A stretch of DNA of 64,000 bases from Heterocephalus glaber (GCF_000247695.1 NW_004624734.1:17450513-17514512); one strand, 5' to 3'; shown: positions 22,179-35,078, counted from the stretch's first letter. A program made the numbers and translations. The notes: a model not told the origin generated them from the letters alone.

Positions 22179-22645
22179 GAGAGCGAAAGGCTCTAAGCAT
22201 TCTAAGAAATTTTGTTTTGGAAAAAGGGAATTATCATAGTAGATGTCATTTCAGTCATCCAGTAGGTTTTTTAAGTCTCTATTCTATGACTATTTAGCTA
22301 AAAAGGACTTCCTTTAATATTGAAGTTTAATAAATCCCGAGTGATACACAAATTGGTTAGGACCAAACTGTACCACAAGAATGAAAATACTAACAAAAGT
22401 ATATATTCATCACTGGTAAATTCACTTGGTTTAACCTTGGTTAATATGTGCTACTTTCTAAACTCTAACCGCTGAAAAGCCTCTCATCACTTTCCCTCCT
22501 AAGTGATCCTTAGAAGAGACACTTCCAAAACAAATGCATTGTTTTAATAATAAAATTAAAAAATAAATTCTTAAGAAGTCTAAAATGTTTTGATTTCTCT
22601 AAGTCATCTGTAGTCCTAGATTTTCCGTTCCTGTTCTTTGATGGA
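22179..22645. other. Gene-free stretch
   Basis: AT-rich sequence; nothing recognised. Confidence 0.4.
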
Positions 22646-22649
22646 GTCC

Positions 22650-22835
22650 AAAAGACCAAACACTGTGGTCTGAAAATGTGTGTTTTTATAGGGTGTATGG
22701 GCATCATCTGAGAGCTTGGTACAAATGCACATCTTCTACACAATTTCAGAGCTACTCATTAGTGTTTCTAATAGGCCCATGAAGTCAGTCTTTCCTGAAA
22801 CAATTCTCACACTCGTTGAGGTCAGATAAGCACTA
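22650..22835 (+). mobile_element. MER5-like hAT-Charlie remnant
   Basis: 'ccaaacactgtggtctgaaa', 'gggcatcatctgagagcttg', 'gtacaaatgcacatcttcta' and 'cacactcgttgaggtcag' follow the order of the short non-autonomous hAT elements of the MER5 group. Terminal inverted repeats are not intact. Confidence 0.6.
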
Positions 22836-22889
22836 GTTTACATAATAGCTGTGAAAATAAATTCTCTGCTTATTATTAAAAGGCTAAAA

Positions 22890-23845
22890 ATTAAAATAAC
22901 CTAGATTGTTCATCAAAAACACAATCCATGAGAGAAAATACTGGTCAATTGACCACAAGAAATAGGAATTATTTATGACAATGGAAGTGAAGAGAATGGG
23001 AAGGTAAGATACAGACCCTTAGAAAGTGTCAAAGGACTAGTGTTTAGAATATATAAAGAAGCCTCAGAAGTCAGTATTAAAAATATGTTCTTAGAAATTT
23101 ACAGATAATTAAACAGGCATTTCACCAAGAGGAAAAACTTATGGCAAATATTTTCACGACAATATATTTAGCATTATTATTCATCACAAAAATAGCACAA
23201 TGACAGATCACTACCCATCTTTGAATGGTTAATGTTTTTCTCAAATTCTGGAAATAATGAGGAGAAACTGTTTCACTCTTCTCTTCTTGATAGGAATGTA
23301 AAATAATACAGGCATTCTCAAAGTTTGATAACTTCTATATTTGTACAAAACCTGTATACCATTGTTCATAGATGCTTTATTTGCAATAACCACATATGAA
23401 AAAAATTCTGACATCCTTCAATAGATAAACTATTAAATAAATTGTAGTCCAAACATTCTATGTTCTACTCAACAATTCAAAAAGAGAAACTATTAATACA
23501 TTTATATTTTTTGAAAGCTAGAAGATTTTATTAAGTGTAAAAAAGCCACTTACTGAAGTATATAAAACATATGAGTTTGTTTTTCTAAAACTCTTGAAAT
23601 TGCAATGAGTTAGAAATTTAAAAATATATTAGTATTTGCCATAGTCAGGGATGGTAGAGTGGTATTGGTAAGGGAGGTGGCTCTTGTTATAAAACAGCAA
23701 CATAAGTGATTCTTGTGTTGGAATCATTCAGTATCTTGAGTTTGTGATGGTTTCTTGAACTTACAAGTGGGAAAAATTGTATGGAACTAAATACACACAC
23801 ACAAGTGTGGATGCACACACACACACACACACACACACATGAATA
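22890..23845 (+). mobile_element. Ancient L1M, end of ORF2 and 3'UTR
   Basis: 'caatccatgagagaaaatac', 'agaatatataaagaagcctc', 'aggcatttcaccaagagga' and 'tgataggaatgtaaaataat' are diverged ORF2 C-terminal sequence. 'ctgtataccattgttcatag', 'tgctttatttgcaataacca' and 'gtgatggtttcttgaactta' lead into the 3'UTR, which ends in an (AC)n tract. Stops and indels break every frame. It predates the L1 tails elsewhere in the window. Confidence 0.8.
23813..23839 (+). repeat. (AC)n microsatellite
   Basis: A pure AC run of about 26 bases, preceded by a shorter one at 23791-23803. It sits at the end of the L1M 3'UTR, where such runs commonly arise. Confidence 0.9.
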
Positions 23846-23849
23846 ATTA

Positions 23850-25923
23850 AACCCTGGAAATATGAAGAGGATCAGTGGATTTTATAATAACAGTGTCATA
23901 GCTATGTAAAGGGTAAATAGGTTTTCCTTATATTATTTCTTCCAATTACTTGTGAATGTATAATTATCTTAATTCAATTCAAAGTTCTTTTATTACTGTT
24001 CAATTATTTCAAAACCTTTTCCTAAACTGTCATAAAAATTATGTCAACTCAAATGGCATATGGATTCTGCTCTGGTGATTCATGAATTCATTGATTTTTT
24101 CTTCATGTTTCTATGGCAATTATGGTTACATAATTGATCATAGAACAATGAGCAATTATCACATCTGTTATGTAAGTCAATTACTTGGATGCAACCAGAA
24201 ACCTTTCAGATATTATAAGACTCCCCATTTACAGCCTAAGAATCTTCTGGAAATCCTCACCGTAAATTTTGTGCTTATCTAATATAGTTTCAGGTTTGCT
24301 AGTCATGGGGATGAGGCAAGCCTAGGAATGTCTATAACACTACAAAGTAAGAAAGTAAACCATGCTGAACTTTTGATAATAAATCATAAAGATAAGAACT
24401 TAATGTTATACATAGAAAAATGATGATGCTTAGATTCCCTGAGAGAATTATAGGCTTACACTTGCTAGGATCCTATGAATTTTCATTTTCATGTTATTGC
24501 ATTTCTTACTTATCATAGCATGAAAACTGATATCAATGAATAATCTATTTCCAAATTTTAGCTATACTTGTATTACTTCCAAAAACCATTAAGAAAAGGA
24601 GATAGTGTTTATATTGTTAATTTGAGTGAAATAGAAAATTAAAGTAGATATTTTATGTAAGAAAGATCCTTGGTTTTCTCTACTGACTCTTTCACATTGC
24701 AAAATGTAGAAGCTGGTTCCAATATTAGAGTAAAATAGCAAAAATTAATTTGGGCTTCCTCTTACACAATTTATCTTTTGTCAAAAGAAAGTTCATTAAA
24801 TTAGAATAACAGTTTTCTTATTAATAGACAACACTCGATAAAGGTAATAGTACTGAAGTGTTAATAGATAAAAAAAAATGATTCTGCATTTAAAAGTGTA
24901 TATGTAACCCTTAGATGAAAATCTAAGAAAAATGTCTTTGCACAGCGCTGGTAGGAATAACTGAGAAGTCATCGGAACATCCAATAAGTCAATACTTATG
25001 CAAATTCAATGAAATAAGTAGTTTGGGGTAGTTTTTTTGCTTACTCATCAAAGCTAACTGATTCCTTCTATTTTCTGGCTAGTGTTAAACATAATTTAAA
25101 TGTCAATCACCATTTTGTCTTCAAAATGACTTTGCTTGGTCCACTATTGCGTGAGACTCAAAGGTCACAGAAGCCATGGACACTGGAACATGACAAAAGC
25201 CAGAGTAAAGCTGTTGTGTTTCCACTTAATATTTTTCTCTACTGATTCCAAAAAGGTTTCCCATCCTGAAAGATACTTTGTCTCAAAGAATAACTGGATC
25301 ACATGTTTTTCCTGACATCGTGACTGTTTTATCCCTCTTGATTGCATACAGGTCATTCAAGGGGATGCAAGACTGGTGATTGATTTGTTGTCTTGTTAAC
25401 TGCCACAAGTTGGAACGTGAGTACTTTGCTCACAAAAAAGATGATGCATGATTCAAAAATAAACTAAGAAAGAAATGTACAAGTGTCAAAAGATTTCATG
25501 AAACTTAACATGTAGAATTCATCTTCTAACAAAATATTTACAATAAAATATTCTATCAGTATTCTGAAATAGGATATTATGCTAGAATTCATGCTTTAGA
25601 AAGAGTGATTAGTAAAAAGAAATGTTTTCTAAAAATAAAGATATATGAATGTAAAATATTCTTGGTGCGGGAAATTAACCTTCAATGACACTGTTTTCAG
25701 CATATATGGTGCACTGAATGGGCATTGAGAGGTTGACACTGACTTTAGTTTACTCTTCCCTTAATCATTATGAGAGATATGGGGACAGTCATGAAAAAGA
25801 TGTCCAATGAATGAATGAGAAGCAAGGAGGGGACCATAACAGATGAACTCCTCTAGGTATATGTTCTTTTACTTATGAGATCATTTCTATATTCATATTT
25901 TGATATTGAAAATTTTACATGTA
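23850..25923. other. Gene-free stretch of 2.1 kb
   Basis: AT-rich single-copy-looking sequence. Frames of 62-66 codons are chance. No repeat was recognised. Confidence 0.5.
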
Positions 25924-25938
25924 AGATTTCCTATTTTA
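25924..25938. repeat. Target-site duplication (left) of truncated SINE
   Basis: 'agatttcctatttta' is repeated perfectly at 25989-26003. Confidence 0.9.
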
Positions 25939-25988
25939 TTTATTTATTGGGGTTCGAACTTGGGTCCTTGCGCTTGCAAGTCAGGCAG
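25939..25988 (-). mobile_element. ID-like SINE, 5'-truncated
   Basis: Only the last 50 bases of the SINE are present. On the minus strand they read 'ctgcctgacttgcaagcgca', 'aggacccaagttcgaacccc' and then a T-interrupted A tail (aataaataaata). The 15-bp target-site duplication is perfect on both sides, so it was truncated at insertion and not eroded later. That is uncommon for a SINE this short. Confidence 0.9.
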
Positions 25989-26003
25989 AGATTTCCTATT
26001 TTA

Positions 26004-27025
26004 ATTGAATTTATAGCACAATGTTTATCACAGTATATTTAAATACCTATCTTCAGGGTTGATGTATAAGGAATGGAAAATATTATGAGGAAACTATCAC
26101 AGCAGAACCCTCTCATTCACTTGAATCAGGACTAAAGTTAACATAGACTATGTGAAATGTGACTTTCAGTTGGTTGAAGACCAAAAAAACATGAAGATGA
26201 CTGGAATTTATCATACTGAAGGTAGTGTTTACATGTGTCATCACCACACTGAGCCTAGGCTCAGCTTCTTTTGAAACTTTTAATGTTCTCTCTCAATTGA
26301 AAGTGCCAGGTTTACATATTTAAATGTAATTAGCTCTATTCTCCTCTAATATTCAGGGCATTAATCAAACCTACAACTTGAATCCTATATTATTGCCATT
26401 GGTAAATTGAACTGTGCATGTTTTACTTAGATCTGAAGGATCCTCCCCACTTAGTGATGGTATGACAATTTCACCACTATCTATTTGACCTCTGTCTCAT
26501 TGCAGAGTACTCATAATTTTGAGATATGGACACCAACATCATAGGGGAACTGCAAGGAGATAATCTCTGGATTTCATAGCAAGGATTAAGCCTACTAGGG
26601 CATAATATTATCTAGGATGCAACAAATTTTCCAAAGCTTATGGCATGAAGGAAATTTTCTTAGAGATTTCTGTATGTGAGACACCCATACAATATTATGG
26701 GACAGCCTCTTTTTCTCAGTTCACTTTTGCAAAGAGATTGAGGGCCAGAGTTGTTGCAACCATGTGGTCCAAGCAGAAAATCAGTACAAATTTAAACAGG
26801 AGACAAGAGAACATCAGAAGAAAGGAGACCCAATTCCTGGATTAGGTAAACCCTGAAGTCTTCTCTAGTTCTGCATTTCTCACCACCAAAAAGTAACTTT
26901 TTGTTTAAAGTAGTGAGTTTGCTTGGTCTTATTTACATCGAAATCATTCCAATGTACAGACTGCCTTGCTTATTCTCCAGAGCATAACTCAACTAGACTG
27001 CTTTATATTAATAGTCATTCACATA
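26004..27025. other. Gene-free stretch
   Basis: No gene and no confident repeat. A 66-codon frame at 26645-26845 is not supported by any domain likeness. Confidence 0.45.
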
Positions 27026-27029
27026 TATG

Positions 27030-27200
27030 GAACTCTTACTAAATGACAGGACTTGCTGTGAGTACTTTGGGTGAACTAATTAACCCTCTTAACAGCCTTA
27101 GGAAAGCATTCTACTACATTGTATAATTTATAAAGTTCCAGCGAGGTTAAATATTTTGCCTAAGGTTTTACATGTGTCATATAATGAATGCTCAGAATCC
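27030..27200 (+). mobile_element. MIR SINE remnant
   Basis: 'tactaaatgacaggacttgc', 'aattaaccctcttaacagcc', 'ttccagcgaggttaaatatt' and 'ttgcctaaggttttacatgt' match the MIR core in order over some 170 bases. Confidence 0.7.
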
Positions 27201-27204
27201 ATAA

Positions 27205-27299
27205 GACTACTAAGTACATGCTTTATGATGTTTGTACAATGACAAAATTACCTAACATTGTATATCTCAGACCTTATCTAGTCAGTAAGTGATGCATGC
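27205..27299 (+). mobile_element. Tigger-derived MITE fragment (TcMar type)
   Basis: 'aagtacatgctttatgatgt', 'ttgtacaatgacaaaattac', 'ctaacattgtatatctcaga' and 'gtaagtgatgcatg' follow the 3' part of a non-autonomous Tigger element closely. A second, weaker copy lies at 46.0-46.2 kb. Confidence 0.65.
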
Positions 27300-27940
27300 C
27301 TGTAATAAGGACAATAAGCAATACTCAGGAAGTATTGCTCTAGTAGTCTAGTCTTTATCACATGGTCTTGTTTCGCTCCATGCTTCATGCAAGCGCACTG
27401 GAAGCTCATCTGTTTGGATTGTTTTGCATTTGTTGTCTGAATTGCACAATTCATACCTGATAACACTAAGTCATCTGGCAAATCTTTAACTGTACATTTC
27501 CTAACTTATTTTGTATTTACTGCTTCCAGGTGTCTGGTAATAGTTTTTGCCCCCATTCCTTTGAAATGGTCTGTGGTTTTCACCACTCTCATATACTTTA
27601 ATGTTTGGTTAACACAAGGAATCCAGAATGCAGAACAGTCGTGGTACAATCTCAAAATAAAAAACAAATTTGGCAGTGATACATACACTCACCATGTTGC
27701 TGCCTACTTGAACTTTGGACTAATACTAGAACAAATACCTTTGCCAACCTTCCCTTACTTTCTGTTCCTGAGCACTCTTTCATTTCCCATATGAAATTGG
27801 GAGTCATAAGGCAGCAATTCTTTCTACATCCTTATTTTACCCTACCTTATGTAAATTAAACCATCCTTACCATCACTGCATCCTCTTGTTTACAAATTAC
27901 AATTTCTTCTTTCATTGCTTTTTCCCATCCTCTCTTCACT
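27300..27940. other. Gene-free stretch
   Basis: Nothing recognised. Overlapping frames of 60-77 codons on both strands are chance. Confidence 0.45.
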
Positions 27941-27944
27941 ACTA

Positions 27945-28150
27945 TATGCTCTGGGGTTGGCTGTTCCTTTATTTCCTGAATATTCAAATAATTTTTCTAC
28001 CTTGTCCTTCAGCTTGAAAATGGTGCTCAAGTCCCATCTTGGAAAAAAAACTTTAAGATACTCTACATTCTATAGCATATCCCACTCAGCTACTCCCATA
28101 TACATCATAAACTTTTATAGCAAAGTTCTTTTGAAAATGTCTTCTTTTTT
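27945..28150 (+). mobile_element. Possible old LINE (L2-like) remnant
   Basis: 'ctggggttggctgttccttt', 'gtccttcagcttgaaaatgg' and 'tgctcaagtcccatcttgga' recall a common old mammalian repeat, but divergence is high. Confidence 0.35.
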
Positions 28151-28159
28151 CATTTTCTG

Positions 28160-28984
28160 CTTGTAATTTTTATGCATCCCACTGATGGGAAGTTAAATTT
28201 TTGTTCAGTGGCCTTTTAAATGTCCAGGCTTTCTGTTTCATTTGTGAAGTCTAGGAACTCTCTACATCTTTAAGATTAAACTCTCCTCTTGTTGACTTCC
28301 TATCACTTTGCTACTAGAATATATGGAATCAACTTCATCTATCACATCTTTAAATAAATCCTGGTATCCCTCATGCTGATACCAAGAAATGTCACATTTT
28401 CTCACTTTTGTAAAAACCTTTTGTTGGTAATCAAGAGTGGTAGTGCTTCAGAGTGCCTGAAATGTAGAATCTCCTGCCATTAATTAAATTTAAACTAAAA
28501 CCTAAAACTCCAACGTTAGTTCTAGGCTATTGAATAAAATAGTCTGGTTTCTCTAAAAAGTTTATTCTTTTAACTTTCACTAAGGGTAATAGTTCTCAGC
28601 AACATGGGCTCTGTGTGGTGAATGTTAGAAAAATGGACAGAGTTGATTATAGTTGAATTAAGCGGTGAGAAGGTGAGTGTACATGTCACCTATTTGGTAA
28701 TTTTATAGATGATTTTAACTATTGAAGCAAATCATAAATATGTTCATCGTACATGCCTCACAAAAAGGTGAAAGGCTATATTCGACTAATGTTCAAATAG
28801 TTAAAAGAAAACTAAAAAAACTAATGGGTTGATGTTAAATGTCATATAAGAAATGTTCTGATGGTTAGCAAAAGGAAAAGCACTTGCAATATCAGTGGAA
28901 GGTCATATTGATGCCTTTTGTTAAAACATTTATTATACTATGGATGAGGTCTACTGAAGATTTTACTTATGACAAGATACTTTA
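28160..28984. other. Gene-free stretch
   Basis: AT-rich sequence; nothing recognised. Confidence 0.45.
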
Positions 28985-29248
28985 AAAAATGGCAGAGAAA
29001 ATAAGAAAAAGAGAAATGAAAAATAGAGAAATAAAAATGCAGAGAAAAGGCAGAGAAGAGGAAGAAAAGGAGAGAGAAAGGAGATCAGAAAGAAAAGAGG
29101 AAAGGTAAGATTACAGAAGAAAGAAGGAAGGAGAAAGGGAAGGAAGAAGAAGTAGGAGAAGAGGGAAGGGGAAGTGAGAGAAGGGAAAAGTAAGGAAGAA
29201 AAGACAAGGGTTACAGGGAATAATGGGAGAAAGAAGGAAAGAAAATAT
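28985..29248 (+). repeat. Polypurine (GA-rich) tract, about 260 bp
   Basis: Nearly all bases are A or G, with few pyrimidine interruptions, in irregular GAAA/GGAA/GAGA blocks. It is not a simple tandem repeat. Such tracts can adopt triplex (H-DNA) structures and often derive from L1 3'UTRs or decayed microsatellites. No L1 motif flanks this one. Confidence 0.85.
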
Positions 29249-31574
29249 TAAATATATATGGAATTTCAAACCCCCTTAGTGATCGTAATTAAAAACCCAT
29301 AGGGAATGAAGGAAAGAAGGAGAAAAGAAAACTTACTGGTTCTTATGATGTAACAAAAGAAGACTCCTAATAAATTTTACTCTATTGTTCATTGCAAGAG
29401 AAGCACACAGTATCTTAAAGCTGAGCCTTTCGCATGCCCTATATTGTTTAAATTTACACTACATTTAATCAAGTTTGATAGGCTGCATAAGAAGGAATTC
29501 CTGATATTATTAACTCTCATTCTTGTATTCCCTGGACAGTGATATAGGGAAGAGGCAAAAACACAAGTTTGAGGAATGAAAGGTTTCAATCTAATACATT
29601 GACCTCCAGAGCAAACTTGTTCCATGTGAAAGTGTTCATGTTAATAAAAAGGTTAGCATCATTAATTTCATAATCTCTTGTTTTGACAGCCAAGATGAAT
29701 CTGTCTGTTTTCTTAAACATTCTATCCTCTTTCCTGAATAGAGATCACATCCACAATCATGTCATTGAATCAATTAATACAATTTGAAAAGATTTATGAA
29801 ATAGCTATCAGAAAAATTGAGACAGAATTCAAAGCACTAATAATAACATAAATTTTTATAATGATTTTGCAAATGTTACCAAAAACAATTTCTCCAAGTC
29901 TTTTTCTATATCAGTACCTAGTTTTGAAGTGATAGGAAGTCAAAAGTTTGATCTAGTAATCACAAAATATTAAGCAAAGTCAAGAGAAGATCTATTACGG
30001 TATAGAAATTGTATTGTCTTCATAGTTCAATGTAAGCATAAAAATTCCTTTGAATTAATTATAAGCTTCAATTACCATGTTTTCATTCCAGTATTTTTCA
30101 GATATAGAGAGACAGTGGATTTACATTTTTTAGCGACCTACTAGCTCTCTAAACCTGTAAACATCAATAGTAATTTTCTAAATGATCTCTTAAAGCCATA
30201 AAATCCAGGGCTCTGATCTCAAAGTGCCTGAACAAATAGTAAAGAAAGGTAGATTGCTAATGCCTTCCTCTTCTTGTAGTGTGTTTGTGTCTGGTCTAGA
30301 GATTGAGGGCATAGAAGGAAAAGCATGTGTGTAAGTACATGAGACAAAGATTTTTCAGAAAAACCATAAATAGTCAAATATTATATAAGACACATGGCCA
30401 AAAGGGAGTATTTTGCAAGAGATTCTATACACTTCCTAATTTAACATGAGGTCAATTCATATACATAGATGTACTCACCCCGAAAAAAATCCAAATCATA
30501 TGCGAACTTTTGCATTCCAACTTCAGGTTGTCAACCACTGGCTTTTCTTCCAATTTTGCTAGATCCTTTTATGTTACTACATAAAAGACATTTTCAACCT
30601 TGTCTTTTACCACATTTACAAAGGGAACTGAAAAGCCAAATGTAACTTTTCCAAGGAATTTCTTCAATCATAGTACGTATTTATCTCAGTCACAACTTTT
30701 GAGAAATAAGAACTTTTTTGAAGATAATTTGGTTGGAGGTCAAATGCTTTTCTGATAAGGAAGAACATGATGATTTTAGCATTTGCCCATTCATGTTGCT
30801 TCAGAATAAATAGTGTATCCATAGGGCCCACATGTCTGTAGCATCACAAGGAGACAGGTGCTTATGAAAAAGCCAACAAACTTAGGGTGACAAAGTAGAA
30901 ATAGAGTCCACCAATCTCCCTAATTGAATGTTTACTGGTCAAATGCCAGGAAAACCTAGTTATGATGCAGAATTACTACTATTAATTTAAGCCACTGTAA
31001 TCTAACTTTCTGATTCTTGTAGCTCAACATATGTCTCTGTGATTTTAGGCCTTTTTCAAAGAAATATTTTTCATGTTTCATAAATTATAAACATATTTGA
31101 TTTTATTAGCATAAAATACTAAAAGTGTGGTATGCTTCTTTTTGACAGACTTGTCAAAGTGATCACATAAAAATGAAGCATAGGCTCTTTAAAAACAAAC
31201 ATAAATCTCTTATCATGTTAAAAAACATTTTTAACCTTTTGGCATCATCTCAAAAACAACCTTGGTGGAGTTTCATTTCTCATCTTTATTGTCTCACATA
31301 TAACCTGTTTTATCAACTCTTTAGCATTACTGTATGATTTTATTTGCCATCCCATGATTCGCTGTGGTGATATTAAAATGACATTTTATGTTTCATGACT
31401 TGTGTCTCTAGAAAAGGCATGCACAAGAAAAGTATGTGGTTCTATGCTGTCATACAATAAATCATTTTAATACTTATATTTTCACGACTCAGCATTTGAT
31501 AGACCGACAATTTCACAAGGTCGGTACCCATGACCGACTAAACAAAACACAAACCAATGTAATAAAAACAACAT
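29249..31574. other. Gene-free stretch of 2.3 kb
   Basis: AT-rich sequence without recognised genes or repeats. At 31502-31538 the 7-mer GACCGAC occurs twice and its reverse complement once, unusual in such AT-rich, CpG-poor DNA. Confidence 0.5.
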
Positions 31575-31577
31575 AAA

Positions 31578-31740
31578 ACTTGAGTTTCAAATCTGTATTA
31601 CCTACTAACTGTGTGAATCAGATAATTCTAACTTTCTCTGCTTAAGCTTTCTCCTCCATATCTCTTGTGTATTTTGCATCACAATGAAATAAAAATAGAA
31701 AACAATGCACTATGAACTGTGAGCACATATTAAGGCATCA
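31578..31740 (+). mobile_element. MIR SINE remnant
   Basis: 'gagtttcaaatctgtattac', 'ctactaactgtgtgaatcag' and 'ttctctgcttaagctttctc' match the MIR central region in order. Confidence 0.6.
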
Positions 31741-31954
31741 AGATAAGTCAGTGACTTTTGGTTTCTAAATATTCATTACCTTTTGTTGTTATTATGAAGT
31801 GATTTAGATTTACCTTCATCAAATGTGTAAGATCAAATATTTAAGCAGTTAGCATTGATAGAAGAGAAATTACACACACACCTTCATCTCTAATGGATTA
31901 TCTGTAAAGCACAAAAGTTAAGTAGAGGTTACTACAATTTCCTGATTATATAAT

Positions 31955-32155
31955 GATAGACCATTGAGTACTAGATATATACTTGGCATTCTGTTAGGGC
32001 TATGAGTGGATTATTCCAAGAAAACTTCCCAAAAGCCCTGTGAATTAGATACTGCTTTGATCTCATCCACTCAGTTCTAAAAACCTGTTGAAGTCCAACA
32101 GACCATCAGTGGTGGTGTTTGGTAGATTTGAATGAAATCACTATGACTCCAGAAC
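31955..32155 (+). mobile_element. MIR SINE remnant
   Basis: 'gagtactagatatatacttg', 'gccctgtgaattagatactg' and 'tttgatctcatcc' match the 3' half of MIR read as GAGTACC..., CCCTATGAGGTAGGTACT and TATTATCCCCAT. Confidence 0.55.
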
Positions 32156-32159
32156 CTAA

Positions 32160-34930
32160 CCTAAAATTCTTTAAATTTTTCTACGAGACATGTTGATAAC
32201 ATATAACTGATCAAATGACAAACAAAATAGAAGAAACTATCTGTATTTCCAAGCAATCCTTACTTTTCCTTTTAACTGACATGCCCCAATTTAAAAGGTT
32301 CTTTATATTTTTATTCCTTAAAAGTAGGTAATAACTTCAAGTGATGAACTAATGTAACCCATATTGTACATGGTTCAATTCTGCCTTTAAAGGGAATGTT
32401 GCAATATTTAAAATACAGCTTCTTTGGTTTTTGGTAGATATGAAATTCAAGATGTGTTCATTAGTTTATATATCTTTTTTACAGTCTTAAAATTTAGGAC
32501 CTGATCAACAAACATATTTAAAAGAAACTAATAATCCTGTATACTTTGCTGACTTCAAATAAATATTTCATTCCTTCACTCAAGGATTTTTGGATGTGAC
32601 GAACATAAAAATTTGTACATAAATTGCATAGTTTTGTTTATTCATAAGAAGATGAATACAAATAGACCTAAAATCTTCCTAAACTTTTAATGTAATTTTA
32701 TGAAAGATGTAAATCTGAGGAAGCTGTTTGAAAGGCGATTTATGAATCACCTGCACTCCTTCACTATTGGCATGTCTTGAAGTCATTATGTATAATTGGT
32801 TAATGGTGTACTAATTCTCACATTATTGGATCAGCTCCAGGGATAATCACCGAAGTGTTTAAAAACTCTGGGAGAATTTCTGTGCAGAGGTAAATGAATT
32901 AAAATACAAGATAAAACTAATTACTTTTACTTAAATTCAATTTTGGGGGTAATCATTCTGTCTTGGGGGTCTTTCGAGAGTTATCAGAAGTGATAAATTT
33001 GCTTTCTTTTGCCTACTTTTATTTCCCGAGAGGTGAGAAATTAAATCATTGGGATGAAAATCAAAAAGGAAGTCATTCAAACTAAACTTTGTTGTGGTAT
33101 TTCCTACCTTAGTTCCTCATGTTTTCTTCTTTTGAATCATTCAGTTGTTTATCTTGGCCTCTGGATACCTGATAAGTAGGGATAAAAATAGAACTACTTT
33201 CTGAGACAGATATAAATTCAAATGTACATTACTTAAAAGTGTTAGGATTTCCAGAAATTAAACACAAAAGAAAAAGTTATATTTTATTGACAGCACTTGT
33301 CAAACTTGGAAGGACTCAGAAATTGATGATAGTGTATAACTATATTTTTAATGTAAAGAAACTGGATATATTTAAGTAGGTAAGTGGTTGAAATTCAAAG
33401 TGCTTTTCATCCCTATCCTTGGGGATTAGTAATTTGTTTAATAGCCAATACGATACCATTGATGCCTACTTCCTTTGACATAGAGTTGTCATACTTACCA
33501 CAGAAGTATGAGTATTCATGAGACAGTGTCATAAATTAAGATTAAACCTAAAATATGTTTCAGGAGATGAGTAGGATCTTTCTGAATATGACTTGAACTA
33601 ACAAAAGAGGTGCCTTGTGAAATAAATTTCATGAAGCTTTGATGAAAACATCAATTAAAATTAGGTTCAGCTTCATATAAAGGCAGATCTAAATAAAATT
33701 GGTTGAATAAGAAGTGAGTTCTCTCATAAATGATGACTGTATCAAAATGTTGCCAAGTCAATGTGATTACTCTATCATCATCAGGAATCAAAGATTACTC
33801 TATTTTCTGTTCTAATATTCTCTCTTTCTTCTATACTTCACTTGTCTGTTGAAGTAATGAATGTTACTGATTGAATATGTGAAGGAGAAGAAAGACAAGG
33901 ATAACAAAACATTAATACAAATTGTTATTGCCAATATTCAACTGTTCATGTATGGAGCCAACACCAACATTTCAGGCAGGTCAGCAAGCCATTAGAGTTT
34001 TTCCTGAGGGACTAAATAATAATTTTTAGACCTCAAGCAGCTTTGGATGCCTGGGAAATGCAAACAACATCAGTGCAATTCTGCTAAAATTGTGATAGTC
34101 CTTACTTCTTTGTCCATAACTGTAAGATAAAGGCTTAGATGAGCTACTTGGTAACTGTGTACCTTGATGTGCATTGTACGCTGATTCTGTAATGGAAAAT
34201 TACAACAAAACTGCATCCCTTTTTAAAATAACTGCCCTCTTGGAGACATACCACTCGTGGATAATGAAAGACATTTGATTTTCTTCCTCTCTGTCAAAAG
34301 GAGTTAAAGCTAGTGAAATACATTTTTGAAAAATGTGTGTTCCATATGAAGATGACTTATCTTCATGACCTCTTTGAAAAGCACAAATATGTGAAAATCA
34401 GATATACTATAGAGGTACAAGTTCAAGAATGACCTAGTTCTTTCAAATCCTATGTGAACTGCTAGTCTCTATGATTCCACTATAGAGTGAAAATACAAAA
34501 TTTTTGAAAAGTTGCCGGTTCTTGGATCTTTTAGATTGTTTTATTCATGGTTTTATGATGGAGTCTGTTCTGGTAAGCTGACTATTATCTGTAAGTCTTA
34601 ATGTTAGAGACTTTACATTGGACAAAGAGAAGTAATTCATTAGGACTTTGCAGAAGTAGAAGTTAAAAGGCTCAGACCACTTCCTTGTGATATACAAAGT
34701 AAGTTTATTACCTAATGAAGTCACTATTGCTATTCAGGTCAGGCAGATGAAAAGTACAGATAAAGAGGTCTGTCTATATTATAACTCCATAATTATTTTT
34801 GCCCATTTGTAATTAATATTTCCTTATTTATACCTTGGGAAATATTTGAGAGAGATGGTAGAGTATATTTCACCCTGATCCAGGCTTTCAAGAATGATTC
34901 TTAAATTTCAATATGAATAAATGTGTATAA
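32160..34930. other. Gene-free stretch of 2.8 kb
   Basis: No gene, microsatellite or confident repeat. About 32740-32920 has homeodomain-like TAATTG/TTAATG words and higher complexity, and may be a conserved non-coding element. Confidence 0.45.
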
Positions 34931-34933
34931 ACC

Positions 34934-35078
34934 TGAAAACTGGATTCTCATACAGCTGAATCTAATCCAATAGGTCTGGGATGAAACTCAAAAACATTAC
35001 ATTTACAACACCTCAGGTGATTTTGATGTAGATAGTTCTTGGAAGAACTATCAACTTTGGAAGACATTGAGTTAGGGG
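34934..35078 (-). mobile_element. MER5-like hAT-Charlie remnant
   Basis: 'gaatctaatccaataggtct', 'gggatgaaactcaaaaacat' and 'cacctcaggtgattttgatg' match the MER5 group in the orientation opposite to the copy at 22.7 kb. A perfect 10-bp inverted repeat lies inside at 35031-35052. Confidence 0.65.
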
